Source: Rhizobiaceae bacterium (lineage in GTDB: Bacteria; Pseudomonadota; Alphaproteobacteria; Rhizobiales; Rhizobiaceae). From it: a stretch of DNA of 63,656 nt. Each line of letters begins with the position of its first letter. The first letter of the stretch is position 1. Shown here piece by piece: positions 35,258 to 44,705 of the stretch. Made by a program: the position numbers and the translations under genes. The notes under the pieces are model-generated. The model had not been told where the DNA came from. It was given only the letters and a program-made list of their open reading frames with translations, and made no database searches. Location of the stretch: assembly GCA_028281105.1 (NCBI GenBank), contig JANQKQ010000056.1, forward strand, positions 1 to 63,656, read 5' to 3'.

Positions 35258-36636
35258 GCATCCCTCTTGTCGATCAGCCGGATCGGCTTCTGCCGCGTCT
35301 CGATGCCGGTGATCTTCGCGGTCTCGCCCGGCCCGCACAGTTCCACGGCAATGGCCACGCCCAGCCGGGTGCGCAGCAGGGATTCCATCTCACCGGCCAG
35401 GTCCGCTCCGTGCTCGCCGGCCTCTACCGTCGCGATCATCTCGTCGCGCCCATCGCGGCTTTCCACGGTGCAGTAGAACTCGCCGTTGGCCGGCTCGAAA
35501 TGGGCGGCCAGCAGCGCGCCGATGCCCTGGGGGTAGATGTTGATGCCGCGCAGCTTGACCATATTGTCGGAGCGGCCAAGGAAACCCTCCATGCGCCGCA
35601 TGGGGATGTCGAGCGGGTTATCGCACACCACCTCGCGCGTGACGTCGTGGGTGTTGAAGCGGATGATCGGGAAGATGTCGTCCTTGAACAGGCAGGTGCA
35701 CACCAGGTCGCCCATTTCGCCAGCCGCGACCGGCGCGTGGCTGTCCACGTCGATCAGCTCCACATATTGCGCGTCCTCCATGATGTGCATGCCGGATCGG
35801 TCCGGCCCCTGGCCGGCGATGGCGCCGGTGTCGCCGACGCCGTACCAGTCGAACACCTGCGCCCCACCCCACGCCTCCGACATCGACTGCGCGCTTTCCG
35901 CGCCCAGATGGCCTGAGATGATGCGCACGGGGATGTCGCGGCCGGGCTCCAGCCCCTGCTCGCGCGCCACCTGGGACAGTTTCTTGATGTAGTCGCCGAA
36001 GCCGACGATCACGGTGGCCTTGAAGGCGTGCATCAGGCTGACCTGGTTGGCCGAGCGCGTCTCCACGCCGGTGCCCGCCGTCAGCATCTGCGCGCCGACC
36101 CAGTGGTTGACCGCCTCGCGCACATAGTGGCCGCCATTGACCATGCCGTGGCCGTAGACCGAGTGGATGACGTCGCGGTTGGTGATGCCCTGCAGGTGAT
36201 ACAGCCGGCCCAGCAGCAGCGATTGGATTTCGCGGCTCTTGGGGCCGTACAGCAGCGGCTGCGGCTTGCCCGTGGTGCCCGAGGTGGTCTGGAAGATCAG
36301 CGGCGGGCGTTCATCGTCGTCATAGGCTTCCAGACCGGCGAAATCGCCGATCGGCGGGTGCGCCTCGACCGATTCCATTAGCTCCGATTTCGAGTAGGTC
36401 GGCAGCTTGGCGATATCGTCGAGCCCGCCGATGTCGCCCGGTTCGATGCCGGCCGCGCCCCATAAACGTTGGTAGAACGGCACCTTCCAGGCAAACGCCA
36501 CCACCTCCGCAAACCGGGCGTCCTGGCGTGAGCGCAACTCGTCGCGCGACATGCCGCGATAGGTGGCCAGGAATTGCGGCCCGGCCGGGAATTGGGCGCG
36601 GATTTGCTTAAGATCGAGGGCTTGGAAATAGTCCAT
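35254..36636 (-). CDS. AMP-forming CoA ligase, phenylacetate-CoA-ligase-like
   Basis: The 460-residue enzyme of the PaaK branch has LPTYSKSELMESVEAHPPI, the P-loop FQTTSGTTGKPQPLLYGP (about 113-130), the A5-like motif FDWYGVGDTGAIAGQ (about 264) and the C-terminal LGRSDNMVKLRGINIYPQGI (A8 type). It activates a carboxylic acid to acyl-CoA using ATP through an acyl-AMP. GTG 36639 and ATG 36636 are adjacent; ATG 36636 is used. The gap to the MmgE/PrpD gene is nine bases and the overlap with amidase is four, so this is one operon. Confidence 0.85.
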
Positions 36637-36645
36637 CACGGTAAC

Positions 36646-38004
36646 CTAGGCGATAGAGGTGAGCGGCGTGAAGAGGTCGTCGGCCGCGCCGCCGTCGGCG
36701 AGCGCGCGGGCGGCGGCGATGGCGTCGTCGATGCGCGCTTGGCAGAAACCCGCATGGGCCATCAGCGTGCGCGCCTTGTCGATGACGGCGGCTTCATCGA
36801 GCGGGTTGTCGGGATCGCCGAGCGCGTCGTCGACGCCGGCCCCGACGCGCCGGCCGTCGGTGAGGGTCAGCGTCACGCGCGCGCCGTAGTGCGCGGGATA
36901 AGCCGCGCTCAGCGCCTCGTGCGCGTGCACTTGCACGCGCTTGCGCAGACCGGCGACGGGCTCGCGGGCCAGGGCTTTGGGCGCGAAATCGGCCAGCGTC
37001 GGCGGCCCCGAGGCCAGGCAGACGGCGGCGGCGTGCTGCAGGCTGAACTTCGCCTCCAACTCGGTTTCCGGCTCGGCGCGGTCGCAGAACTTCACCGCGT
37101 CGGCATAGGTGGCGACCACGATCGAGGCGATGGCGCTCGCGTCGAAATCCGCGCCGAGCCGGCCGCGCGCGGCCAGCGTCGCGTCGATGGTCGGGTGGGC
37201 GTGGCGGCAGGCGGGCCAGAGCTTGAACGAGGTGTCGTAGATCAGCCACGGCCCGTGCGGATCGGCGGTGACCGCGTCGGGCGTGGCGTCGGGCGCCATG
37301 GCGGCGAAAAAGCCCTGCTCGCCTTCCAGGATATGTTGCGGGCCGGTCAGCCCGTTGGCGGCCATCACCGCGCTCGCCAGCCCGTCGCGCGCCGCGCACG
37401 CGGTGTGCCACTGCTTGGTCATCACCGGCTCGTGGCGGCAGCGCCACAGCCCGCCGGCCGTCGAGCCCGCATTGCCCAGCGCGCTGACGAATTGATCTTC
37501 GTTTAAGCCGATCAGCCAGCCGGCACCGGCGGCGGCGCCGAACGGGCCGAGCGAGCCGGTATTGTGCCAGTTCGCATAGTGGGCGGGGCCGACCGAGCGG
37601 CCGACGCGGATCAGCGCCTCGTAGCCGCGCACGATCGCCTCGAGCACCGCTTCACCCCGCGCGGCGCGCGCGGCGGCCGCGGCCAGCACGGCGGGGATCA
37701 CCACCGGGCCGGGATGCAGGATCGAGGTGCGGTGCACGTCGTCCATCTCCAGCACGTTGCCCAGCGCGCCGTTGGCGAAGGCCGCGCCCAGGGGCGCGAC
37801 GGTGCGCGCGGTGCCGACGATGGCGCATCGCCCGCCGCCTGCCAGTGAGATGTCGGCGCGAAACTGGTGTCCCACGGTTGTCGCCGCCCCGGCGGCCGCG
37901 CAGCCCAGCCAGTCGATCACGTGCAGCACCGCGCGGTCGCGGTCGGCGGAGTCGATCGGGCGCGCGGTAATCGCGTGAAGCTGGCGGGTCAGGCTGGCGG
38001 GCAT
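36646..38004 (-). CDS. MmgE/PrpD family protein (second copy)
   Basis: The 452-residue protein is a second member of the family within 8 kb. Features are DRAVLHVIDWLGCAAAGAA (about 26), NGALGNVLEMDDVHRTSILHPGPVVIPAVLA (about 80), LIGLNEDQFVSALGNAGSTAGGLWRCR and WHTACAARDGLASAVMAANGLTG. The order of motifs matches the first copy but the sequences differ widely, so they are distinct paralogues and not a recent duplication. I use ATG 38004; the frame opens at 38052. It heads the ligase/amidase operon and is preceded by operator d, shared with the divergent CoA-transferase gene. Confidence 0.82.
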   Translation of the reverse strand: MPASLTRQLHAITARPIDSADRDRAVLHVIDWLGCAAAGAATTVGHQFRADISLAGGGRCAIVGTARTVAPLGAAFANGALGNVLEMDDVHRTSILHPGPVVIPAVLAAAAARAARGEAVLEAIVRGYEALIRVGRSVGPAHYANWHNTGSLGPFGAAAGAGWLIGLNEDQFVSALGNAGSTAGGLWRCRHEPVMTKQWHTACAARDGLASAVMAANGLTGPQHILEGEQGFFAAMAPDATPDAVTADPHGPWLIYDTSFKLWPACRHAHPTIDATLAARGRLGADFDASAIASIVVATYADAVKFCDRAEPETELEAKFSLQHAAAVCLASGPPTLADFAPKALAREPVAGLRKRVQVHAHEALSAAYPAHYGARVTLTLTDGRRVGAGVDDALGDPDNPLDEAAVIDKARTLMAHAGFCQARIDDAIAAARALADGGAADDLFTPLTSIA

Positions 38005-38027
38005 GGTCACGAGATCTTGGGAGGTAA

Positions 38028-38045
38028 AATTTGTCCGGACATATT
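38028..38045. promoter_or_regulatory. Palindromic operator site d (GntR regulon)
   Basis: AATTTGTCCGGACATATT, one mismatch from the perfect palindrome. It lies between the divergent MmgE/PrpD (start 38004) and CoA-transferase (start 38096) genes and could control both. Confidence 0.75.
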
Positions 38046-38095
38046 TACTCAACGGCGCCGCGCGCGCAATATGAATTTACCGATCGCGGCGATCA

Positions 38096-39355
38096 GTGAG
38101 ACAATACGACGTGCGAACCCGACGGCAATGGCAGGATGTGTTCGCCCGGCTCGAGCCGGGCGCGCGGGTCTATCTGGCCGGCTGCGCCGGCGAGCCGACC
38201 GATGCGCTCGACGCGCTGGCGGCGGAGCCCGGCCTCGCCGGCGATGCGGTGTTCACCGGCGTATGGATCCCCGGCGTCAACCGGCGCGACCCGCTGGCCG
38301 GCCAGGAGCGGGCGGGCGCGGAAGCGTTCTTCATCACCCCTGCCCTGCGCAACGGCTTCGAACAGGGCCGGGTGCGCCACCTGCCGCTGGCCTATTCGCA
38401 GATCCATGCCCGCCTTCGCGATGGCGCGCGGCAGACCACCGCGATCTTCCAGGTGACCATGCCGCGTGACGGCCATGTGACGCTTGGGCCGGCGGCGGAC
38501 TTCACCCCCGCCCTGATCGACGGCGGCGCGCGGCTGGTGGGCGAGGTCAACGAACGACTGCCCGCGCCGCGTAACGGGGTGCGCGTGCCGGTCGAGCGGT
38601 TCGATGCCCTGATCGAGGCGGCGAGCGAGCCGGTCGGCTACGATCCCGGGTCCCTCGACACCGCGATGGAGGCGATCTGCGACACGGTCGCCGGGCTGAT
38701 CGAGGACGGTGACACGGTGCAGTTCGGCCTGGGCAAGATCCAGGCCGGCGTGCTGGGCCGGCTGACCGGCCACCGAAACCTGGCGCTGCATGGCGGCATG
38801 GTGGGCGAAGCGGTGCTGGCCGCGCTGGAGGCGGGCGCGTTCTCGCGCGGCATCACCACCGGCGTGGCGCTGGGATCGGCGCGGTTCTACGACGCGATCG
38901 CCGCGCGCGACGACGTCGCCTTCCGCCCGGTCTCGTTCACCCACGATTGCGGCGTGCTGGCGGCGCTCGACAGGCTGGTCTCGGTCGCCTCGGCTCTGGA
39001 AGTCGACCTGTTCGGCCAGGTTAATGCCGAGACGATCGACGGGCGGCAGGTCTCCGGCCAGGGCGGGATCGCAGAGTTCGCGCGCGGGGCGATCTCCTCG
39101 CGCGGCGGGCGCTCGATCGTGGCGCTGCCGTCCACCGCTTCGGGCGGGCGCTCGCGCATCGTCGCGTCGCTGGCGCCGGGGACGGCCGCCTCGATTGCGC
39201 GCGCCGATGTGGACATGGTAGTCACCGAGACAGGCATCGCGCGCCTGCGCGGAGCAGATGTGGATGCCCGCGCCCAAGCTTTGATTTCGGTGGCGCATCG
39301 CGATCATCGCGATATGCTCTCCAACCATTGGGATCGCATGCGCGCGCGCATGTAG
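38096..39355 (+). CDS. Acetyl-CoA hydrolase/4-hydroxybutyrate-type CoA-transferase (family I)
   Basis: The 419-residue protein has FEQGRVRHLPLAYSQIHARL (about 82), LGPAADFTPALIDGGARLVGEVN, VQFGLGKIQAGVLGRLTGHRNLALHGGMV (about 200-228) and SALEVDLFGQVNAETIDG (about 300; the Glu of this segment forms the enzyme-CoA thioester). It transfers CoA between acyl-CoA and a carboxylate. The RipA protein of Yersinia itaconate degradation is of this family. GTG 38096 is the longest start; GTG 38111 is in frame. The GntR regulator gene follows 23 bases later and is likely co-transcribed. Confidence 0.8.
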   Translation: MRQYDVRTRRQWQDVFARLEPGARVYLAGCAGEPTDALDALAAEPGLAGDAVFTGVWIPGVNRRDPLAGQERAGAEAFFITPALRNGFEQGRVRHLPLAYSQIHARLRDGARQTTAIFQVTMPRDGHVTLGPAADFTPALIDGGARLVGEVNERLPAPRNGVRVPVERFDALIEAASEPVGYDPGSLDTAMEAICDTVAGLIEDGDTVQFGLGKIQAGVLGRLTGHRNLALHGGMVGEAVLAALEAGAFSRGITTGVALGSARFYDAIAARDDVAFRPVSFTHDCGVLAALDRLVSVASALEVDLFGQVNAETIDGRQVSGQGGIAEFARGAISSRGGRSIVALPSTASGGRSRIVASLAPGTAASIARADVDMVVTETGIARLRGADVDARAQALISVAHRDHRDMLSNHWDRMRARM

Positions 39356-39378
39356 AGCGCAAGTAAAACGGGTGGAGC

Positions 39379-40107
39379 ATGGGCCTCAGGCTGCATCAGA
39401 AGATATTCATCGAGCTGCACGAGCGCATCGTGTCCGGCCGCTACCCGGTCGGTTCCCTGCTACCGACCGAGCAGGAACTGTGCGCGGAGTTCGATGTCTC
39501 CCGCTACACCGTGCGCGAGGCGCTGCGGCAGCTTTCAGACGCCGGCTTTCTCACCCGGCGGCAGGGATCGGGCTCGGAGGTGCTGTCGGACAAGCCGCAC
39601 AACAAATATGTGCAGACCATGCGCTCGCTGCACGAATTGTATGACTACGCATCCGAGACGACGCTGGACATCGGCGCGATCGATACGATCACCGCCGATG
39701 TGGCCCTTTCGGAGCGGTTGGGGCGCACCAGCGGCCGCCGGTGGCTGCACGTGACCGCCGTGCGCCGCCAGCCTTCCGGCGAGCCGATCTGCTTCGTCGA
39801 GGTGCACATCCACGGCGACTATCGCGACATCGCCGGCGAGATCGCCGATTTGTCCGGGCCGATCTACGACCATATCGAGGAGAGCTACGACGTGGCGATC
39901 GTCGAAGTGATCCAGACGATCTCGGCCGAGCCGCTGCCGGCGGCAGCGGCCCAGGCACTGGGGCTGGCGGCCGGCGACATCGCGATCAAGGTGATCCGGC
40001 GCTATCTGGCGGCCGGCGACAAACCGATCCAGGTCTCGACCAACTGGCACCCGGCCCAGTCCTACTCCTACACCATGTCGATCCGGCGCGAGGACCTGCC
40101 GGGCTGA
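39379..40107 (+). CDS. GntR-family regulator with UTRA ligand domain (HutC type)
   Basis: The 242-residue protein has an N-terminal winged helix typical of GntR (HQKIFIELHERIVSGRYPVGSLLPTEQELCAEFDVSRYTVREALRQL, about 5-52; wing at TRRQGSGSEV) and a C-terminal UTRA domain (about 90-240) with RRQPSGEPICFVEVHI, HIEESYDVAIVEVIQ and IKVIRRYLAAGDKPIQVSTN. UTRA regulators bind small carbohydrates or acids. It is the only GntR member in the window and sits inside the group of six palindromic operators, which fit the short palindromes of this class. It probably represses these operons until an inducer binds. The ATG has GGTGGAG one base upstream. Confidence 0.88.
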   Translation: MGLRLHQKIFIELHERIVSGRYPVGSLLPTEQELCAEFDVSRYTVREALRQLSDAGFLTRRQGSGSEVLSDKPHNKYVQTMRSLHELYDYASETTLDIGAIDTITADVALSERLGRTSGRRWLHVTAVRRQPSGEPICFVEVHIHGDYRDIAGEIADLSGPIYDHIEESYDVAIVEVIQTISAEPLPAAAAQALGLAAGDIAIKVIRRYLAAGDKPIQVSTNWHPAQSYSYTMSIRREDLPG

Positions 40108-40120
40108 CCCAGCCGGCGGT

Positions 40121-41278
40121 TCAGCGCCTGGCCGCGGCGATCGCCTCTTCGATCAGCGCGTCGGGCAGGCCCGCCTCTTCCAGCACTTCACGAGTGTGCT
40201 CGCCCAGTTCCGGCAGCTTCGGATCGAGCCGGCCCGGCTCGGCGGCGAACTTGGCGGGCATGCCGATGTGCAAATTCCCGTCGGCGTCGGTGACGAGCAT
40301 GTCGCGCGCGGCGACCTGCTCGCTGTGGAAGGCTTCGTGCAGGTCGAGGACCGGGGCGAAGCACACGTCGCGGCCGGCGAACCATTCCACCCATTGGGCG
40401 CGGGTTTTCTGCGCGAAGGTCTCTCGCAGGAACGCCTTGACCGGCGCCTGACCGGGGCCCGGCGGCCCGCAGGCGGCCTCGATCAGGTCTGGGCGTTCGA
40501 GCGCGTTGAGCAGGTTGTGGACGAACTTGTGCTCCACCCCGCCCAACGCCACGTGGCCGCCATCGGCGGTGTCGTAGACCGAAAAGAAGGCATAGCCGCC
40601 GAACGAGCGTTCCTCGGGCACCACGGGCGCGCGGTCTTCGGCGAACACCGGGCCGGTGACGTTGGGCAGCCACGACATCAGCGCGTCCTGCATGGAGACG
40701 TCGATAGCGTCGCCCTCGCCGGTCTTCTCGCGACGGTACAGCGCCATCAGGATTGCCGCCAGCGCGGTGAACGAGCCGGCCATGTCGGCGACCGGCATGT
40801 TGGGATTGTTGGGCAGGCCGTCACGGCCGAGGCTGAGCGACAGGGTGCCCGAATGGGCCTGGATCGCCAGGTCGTGCGCGGGGGTTTTGACCAGCGGGCC
40901 GCTCTGGCCGAAGGCGGCGATGGAGGCGTAGACGATGGCCGGGTTGTGCTCGCGGATCGCCTCGTAGCCGACGCCCAGCCGGTCGACCACGCCGGGGCGG
41001 AACGCTTCGATCATCACGTCGGACCGCGCGGCGAGCGCGTAAAGCGCCTTCAGGCCGGCCTCGCTCTTCAGATCGAGGACCACCGACTTCTTGCCGCGAT
41101 GGGTATTGCGGAACCACACCGACTGGCCGCCGGCGCGATAGCCCACCTGCCGCACCGGCTCGCCGGCCGGCGGCTCGACCTTGATGACTTCCGCCCCGTG
41201 GTCGGCCATTACCGTGGTCAGGTACGGCCCGGGCAGGAACTGGGTCAGGTCGAGGACGCGCACGCCTTCAAGCTTCAT
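40121..41278 (-). CDS. CaiB/BaiF family CoA-transferase (second copy)
   Basis: The 385-residue family III CoA-transferase has VLDLTQFLPGPYLTTVMADHGAEVIKVEPPAGEP (about 7-40), WFRNTHRGKKSVVLDLK, a DVMIEAFRPGVVDRLGVGYE segment (about 90) and NMPVADMAGSFTALAAI, whose Asp (about 166) corresponds to the catalytic Asp. It transfers CoA between an acyl-CoA and a carboxylate; substrates are unknown. It is the last gene of the five-gene leftward operon, 24 bases after the first CaiB/BaiF gene. ATG 41278 is used. Confidence 0.85.
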   Translation of the reverse strand: MKLEGVRVLDLTQFLPGPYLTTVMADHGAEVIKVEPPAGEPVRQVGYRAGGQSVWFRNTHRGKKSVVLDLKSEAGLKALYALAARSDVMIEAFRPGVVDRLGVGYEAIREHNPAIVYASIAAFGQSGPLVKTPAHDLAIQAHSGTLSLSLGRDGLPNNPNMPVADMAGSFTALAAILMALYRREKTGEGDAIDVSMQDALMSWLPNVTGPVFAEDRAPVVPEERSFGGYAFFSVYDTADGGHVALGGVEHKFVHNLLNALERPDLIEAACGPPGPGQAPVKAFLRETFAQKTRAQWVEWFAGRDVCFAPVLDLHEAFHSEQVAARDMLVTDADGNLHIGMPAKFAAEPGRLDPKLPELGEHTREVLEEAGLPDALIEEAIAAARR

Positions 41279-41302
41279 GACGGCCCCTCTTGTTCACGGG
41301 GT

Positions 41303-42526
41303 TCAAATCACGCCGTCGGCGCGCATGGCGTCGATCTCGCCTTCACCATAACCCAGTTCGCCGAGCACCAGCGCGCTGTGCTCACCGAGCGCGGGCCCGC
41401 GCGTCGAGGGCGCGATGGCGCCGCCGAGGCGGATGGGCGAGGCGATCATCTGCAGGTCCGTCCGCGCCGGATGGTCGACCGCCTGCACGCCGCCGCGCTC
41501 GCGGAAATACGGGTTGTCGAGCGCCTGCCCTAAGCTCAGCACCGGCGCGGCAGGCACCTTGCCCGCGAACATGGCCATCCAGTGGCCGGTGTCGCGGGCG
41601 GCGAACTTCTCGTCCAGGATGGCGATCAGCGCCTCGCGGTTCTTCGCGCGCTCGGCGAAGCCGATAAAGCGGGGATCGTCGATCAGTTCGGGCACGCCCA
41701 GCCCCTCGCACAGCGCGCGCCAGAACTTGTCCAGCACGCACATGATGAAGATGTGGCCGTCGCTGGTGGGGAAGGTCTCGCACGGCACGACGGCGGGGTG
41801 GCCGGAGCGCGGTCGGCGCGTCGTCTCGTACCCTTCGTTCAAATACCAGGTGGCCGGATAGGTGAGCTGGTGCATGGCCACGTCGTAGAGCGTGACGTCG
41901 ACGTCGCGCCCGCGCCCGCTTTTGAGCGCGCCGATCAGCGCGGCGCTCACGGCAAAAGCCATGGTGATGCCGGAGATGTAGTCGACGATGGACAGGCCCA
42001 TGCGCTGGGGGGCGCCGGCCGGATCGCCGGTCAGGTCCATGAACCCGGCCTCGGCCTGGGCAAGATAGTCGTAGGCCGGCCAGGCCGCGCGCTCGCTGTC
42101 GCGGCCGTAGCCGCTCAGATGAGCGCATACCAGCACCGGGTTGGCGTGCGAAAGCTGATCATAGGTCAGGCCGAGCCGGGCGGGCTGGTCGCCGCGCATG
42201 TTGTTGACCACCGCGTCCGCCTTCGCCGCAAGGCGAGCCAGCACCGCCTGGCCGGCATCGGATTTCAGGTCCAGGGTCAGGGACTGCTTGTTGCGGTTGA
42301 AGGTCTGGAAGAAGTGAGAATCGGCATCGCCTAAGAAGAACGGGCCGGACTGGCGCGAGGAGTCGCCGCCGGGACGGCCGGGGCCGGCCGGGGGCTCGAT
42401 CTTGATGACGCGCGCGCCCATGTCGGCCATGTACATGGTGGCGAACGGGCCGGCGCCATATTGCTCGGCGGCGACGATGGTGATGCCGGCGAGCGGCAGA
42501 TCTTCGGGCGGGACGATCGCGCTCAT
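41303..42526 (-). CDS. CaiB/BaiF family CoA-transferase (first copy)
   Basis: The 407-residue family III CoA-transferase has ITIVAAEQYGAGPFATMYMADMGARVIKIEPP (about 14-45), FFQTFNRNKQSLTLDLKSDAG, ADAVVNNMRGDQPARLGLTYDQL and MGLSIVDYISGITMAFAVSAA (catalytic-type Asp at about 172). The two CaiB/BaiF copies are clearly different, as if they form a hetero-pair or use different donors. ATG 42526 overlaps the CitE-like stop by four bases. It belongs to the operon controlled by site e. Confidence 0.85.
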   Translation of the reverse strand: MSAIVPPEDLPLAGITIVAAEQYGAGPFATMYMADMGARVIKIEPPAGPGRPGGDSSRQSGPFFLGDADSHFFQTFNRNKQSLTLDLKSDAGQAVLARLAAKADAVVNNMRGDQPARLGLTYDQLSHANPVLVCAHLSGYGRDSERAAWPAYDYLAQAEAGFMDLTGDPAGAPQRMGLSIVDYISGITMAFAVSAALIGALKSGRGRDVDVTLYDVAMHQLTYPATWYLNEGYETTRRPRSGHPAVVPCETFPTSDGHIFIMCVLDKFWRALCEGLGVPELIDDPRFIGFAERAKNREALIAILDEKFAARDTGHWMAMFAGKVPAAPVLSLGQALDNPYFRERGGVQAVDHPARTDLQMIASPIRLGGAIAPSTRGPALGEHSALVLGELGYGEGEIDAMRADGVI

Positions 42527-43404
42527 GGCGAGCCCGCGCTCTCGATCATCGCGGCCATGGCCAGCACCTCACGCATGGCGCGCACCACCGGCGCCTCGAT
42601 CAGCTTGCCGTCGAGCACAACCAGGCCGGTCTCGCTGCGCTCGAACAGATCGATGATCTGTCTGGCCCGCGCGATCGCCTCGGGCGACGGGGTGAAGACC
42701 GTGTTGACGGTTTCGATGTTGGACGGATGCAGCGCCGCCTTGCCGGTGAAGCCGAGCGCCTGGGCGGTGCGCGCCTCGTCCTCGACGCGGCCGAGGTTCT
42801 TGAAGTCCAGGGTGGGCACGTCGAGCAGGCCGACGCCGGCGCGCCTTGCCGCATGCGCACAGCGCGAGCGCGCGTAGAGCAGCGGCTCGTGCTCCATGGC
42901 CATGCCCAGCTCGGCGGACAGATCCACCGCGCCGAACAGCAGTAGCTCAAGGCGCGGGCCGGCGGCGATGGCGTGGACGTTTTCCAGCCCGTGCGCGGAT
43001 TCGATCAGGGCCATCAGCGCGGTCGGCGCGCCGGCCTCGGCCAGCAGGTCTGCCGCCCAGCCGATCTCGTCGCCGCTGTCGACCTTGGGCAGGACCAGGA
43101 TGTCGGCCGGGGCTCCGGCTTTCGCGAACGCGGCGATGTCGGCGATGCCGGCCAGCGTCTTCAGCCCGTTAATGCGCAGCGCGATCTCGCGGCCGCGCAC
43201 GGGCTTGCGGGCAGCCAGCCAGGCGAGCGTGGCCTCGCGCGCCTCGTCCTTGCCGGCGGGCGCGACCGCGTCCTCAAGGTCGATGCAGGCGATGTCCGCG
43301 CCGCTGGCGGCGGCCTTGTCGAAGCGGTCGGGCCGCGAGCCGGGCACGAACAGCAGCGAGCGCCGGGCCGAGCCGGGGGTGGGTGGGTTGTCCATGGCGG
43401 TCAA
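42523..43404 (-). CDS. CitE/HpcH-type acyl-CoA lyase
   Basis: The 293-residue TIM-barrel lyase of the citrate-lyase-beta/citramalyl-CoA family has SLLFVPGSRPDRFDKAAAS (about 15), CIDLEDAVAPAGKDEAREA (about 41), ALRINGLKT, LVLPKVDSGDEIGWA, LIESAHGLENV (Glu metal ligand, about 137) and LLFGAVDLSAELGMAM (Asp ligand, about 156). The family splits malyl-, citramalyl- or similar CoA esters to acetyl-CoA plus a 2-oxoacid, or has thioesterase activity. RipC of itaconate degradation is of this type. TTG 43404 has GAGGAG five bases upstream and overlaps the SDR stop (TTGA); ATG 43395 is in frame. Confidence 0.8.
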   Translation of the reverse strand: MTAMDNPPTPGSARRSLLFVPGSRPDRFDKAAASGADIACIDLEDAVAPAGKDEAREATLAWLAARKPVRGREIALRINGLKTLAGIADIAAFAKAGAPADILVLPKVDSGDEIGWAADLLAEAGAPTALMALIESAHGLENVHAIAAGPRLELLLFGAVDLSAELGMAMEHEPLLYARSRCAHAARRAGVGLLDVPTLDFKNLGRVEDEARTAQALGFTGKAALHPSNIETVNTVFTPSPEAIARARQIIDLFERSETGLVVLDGKLIEAPVVRAMREVLAMAAMIESAGSP

Positions 43405-44219
43405 TGATACTCCTCGCCGCCGGAAACGTTGAGGGCCTCGGCGGTGATATATTCGGCCTCACCCGAGCACAGGAACGCCACCGCGTTGGCGGTGTCGTCG
43501 GTCAGGCCGGGGCGGCCGAGCGGGATGCGCGCGCGCATCTCGGCGAGATATTCAACCACGCTTTGTCCGCGAGCTTTCGACATGAAATCGTTCTGCCACG
43601 CGCCCAGGCCGGTCGTCACATGGTTGGGGCACACGGCGTTGACGGTGATGTTGTCGCCGGCCAATTCCAGCGCGGCGGAGCGGGTCAGGCCGAGCAGGCC
43701 GTGCTTCGACGCCGTATAGGCCGACGCGAAGGCAAAGCCGGACTTGGCCGCCTGGCTGGCGATATTGACGATGCGCCCGCCGCCGACCGCCCGCATGGGC
43801 TCGATCACCTGCTTGATCATCATGAACGGCGCCTTCAGATTGACCCCCATCACCGCGTCCAGGTGTTCTTGCTCCATCTCGGCGATCGGGCCGAACAGAT
43901 AGCCGATGCCGGCATTGTTGATCAGCGCGTCGATGCGGCCGAACGCCGACATCGCCGCTTCGGCAACCGCCGCCGGCGTCGCCGGGTCGAGCAGGTCGCC
44001 GGTCACGGTTTCGACCGTCGCGCCCTCGCCGCGCAGTTCGGTAGCCACCGCCTCGATCTCGTCGGCGTCGGCCACTCCATGCGCCGGAGCGATGTCGCCG
44101 CTGACGTGGCCGATGTCGTGCAGCACGATGGCGAAGCCGTCGCGCGCCAACCGACCGGCGATCGCCTGGCCCAACCCCTTGCGGCGTCCCGCGCCGGTGA
44201 CGATAGCAACCTTGCTCAT
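43401..44219 (-). CDS. Short-chain dehydrogenase/reductase
   Basis: The 272-residue classical SDR has the nucleotide loop IVTGAGRRKGLGQAIAGRLA (about 7-25), INNAGIGYLFGPI (about 96), active-site Ser in VNIASQAAK, and YTASKHG (catalytic Tyr/Lys, about 168). It probably oxidises a hydroxyl group or reduces a keto group of a pathway intermediate using NAD(P). The start is ATG 44219, overlapping the stop of the HapK-like gene (ATGA), and its own stop overlaps the lyase start. It is the second of five genes in the operon. Confidence 0.85.
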   Translation of the reverse strand: MSKVAIVTGAGRRKGLGQAIAGRLARDGFAIVLHDIGHVSGDIAPAHGVADADEIEAVATELRGEGATVETVTGDLLDPATPAAVAEAAMSAFGRIDALINNAGIGYLFGPIAEMEQEHLDAVMGVNLKAPFMMIKQVIEPMRAVGGGRIVNIASQAAKSGFAFASAYTASKHGLLGLTRSAALELAGDNITVNAVCPNHVTTGLGAWQNDFMSKARGQSVVEYLAEMRARIPLGRPGLTDDTANAVAFLCSGEAEYITAEALNVSGGEEYH

Positions 44220-44530
44220 GGCGTGTCGACCGGGTCGGTCCACACGAAGACCGGGTTGTCGGCGTACTGCTGGAACTGTCCGGCCACCGCCTGCATCGCC
44301 TCGGTGCCGATCTCTTCGTAGAACCGGTCCACGTCGTTCACGTCGATGATCTCCATATAATCGTGCGGGATGGCGGCCTCACCCAGCGCCTCGACGCATT
44401 TGTGAACGGTAAAACCGTCGACGCTGTCAAGCGCGCGCACGGTGGGTATGTCGACCTCGCGCGCCCACGCTTCATAGGCGGCCACGTCCGCTCCGTCCTG
44501 CAGTTTGAAAAACACCAGTAGCCGTCTCAT
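44216..44530 (-). CDS. Small HapK/RedY-like protein
   Basis: The 104-residue protein has LLVFFKLQDGADVAAYEAWAREVDIPTVRALDSVDGFTVHKC and a DYMEIIDVNDVDRFYEEIGTEAM segment, giving an alternating beta/alpha pattern of a ferredoxin-like (dimeric alpha/beta barrel) fold. It resembles small HapK/RedY-type proteins found in pigment or oxygenase operons, whose role is unclear. It is the first gene of the leftward operon, right behind operator e. Two adjacent ATGs (44533, 44530) follow GGAGGCG; 44530 has the better spacing. Confidence 0.6.
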   Translation of the reverse strand: MRRLLVFFKLQDGADVAAYEAWAREVDIPTVRALDSVDGFTVHKCVEALGEAAIPHDYMEIIDVNDVDRFYEEIGTEAMQAVAGQFQQYADNPVFVWTDPVDTP

Positions 44531-44539
44531 CATCGCCTC

Positions 44540-44557
44540 CATTTGTCCGGACAAATT
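44540..44557. promoter_or_regulatory. Palindromic operator site e (GntR regulon)
   Basis: CATTTGTCCGGACAAATT, one mismatch from the perfect palindrome. It lies 10 bases before the HapK-like start, so a bound repressor would block the ribosome-binding region or transcription start. Confidence 0.75.
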
Positions 44558-44673
44558 TCTCGTAACGTATCGCGTTGTCAAGCCCCGTGTCGCCGCTGCG
44601 GCGCTGCGACAACCGGGTCATCGCTCTCGCCGCCGCTTGACAAAGGGAAAAATCCGGTGTCATTAGGCCGTGT

Positions 44674-44691
44674 AATTTGTTCGGACAAATT
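44674..44691. promoter_or_regulatory. Palindromic operator site f (GntR regulon)
   Basis: AATTTGTTCGGACAAATT, one mismatch from the perfect palindrome, 15 bases before the substrate-binding-protein start. It is 134 bases from site e in the divergent promoter region. TTGACA lies at 44637-44642. Confidence 0.75.
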
Positions 44692-44705
44692 TGGGAGATC
44701 CGCGG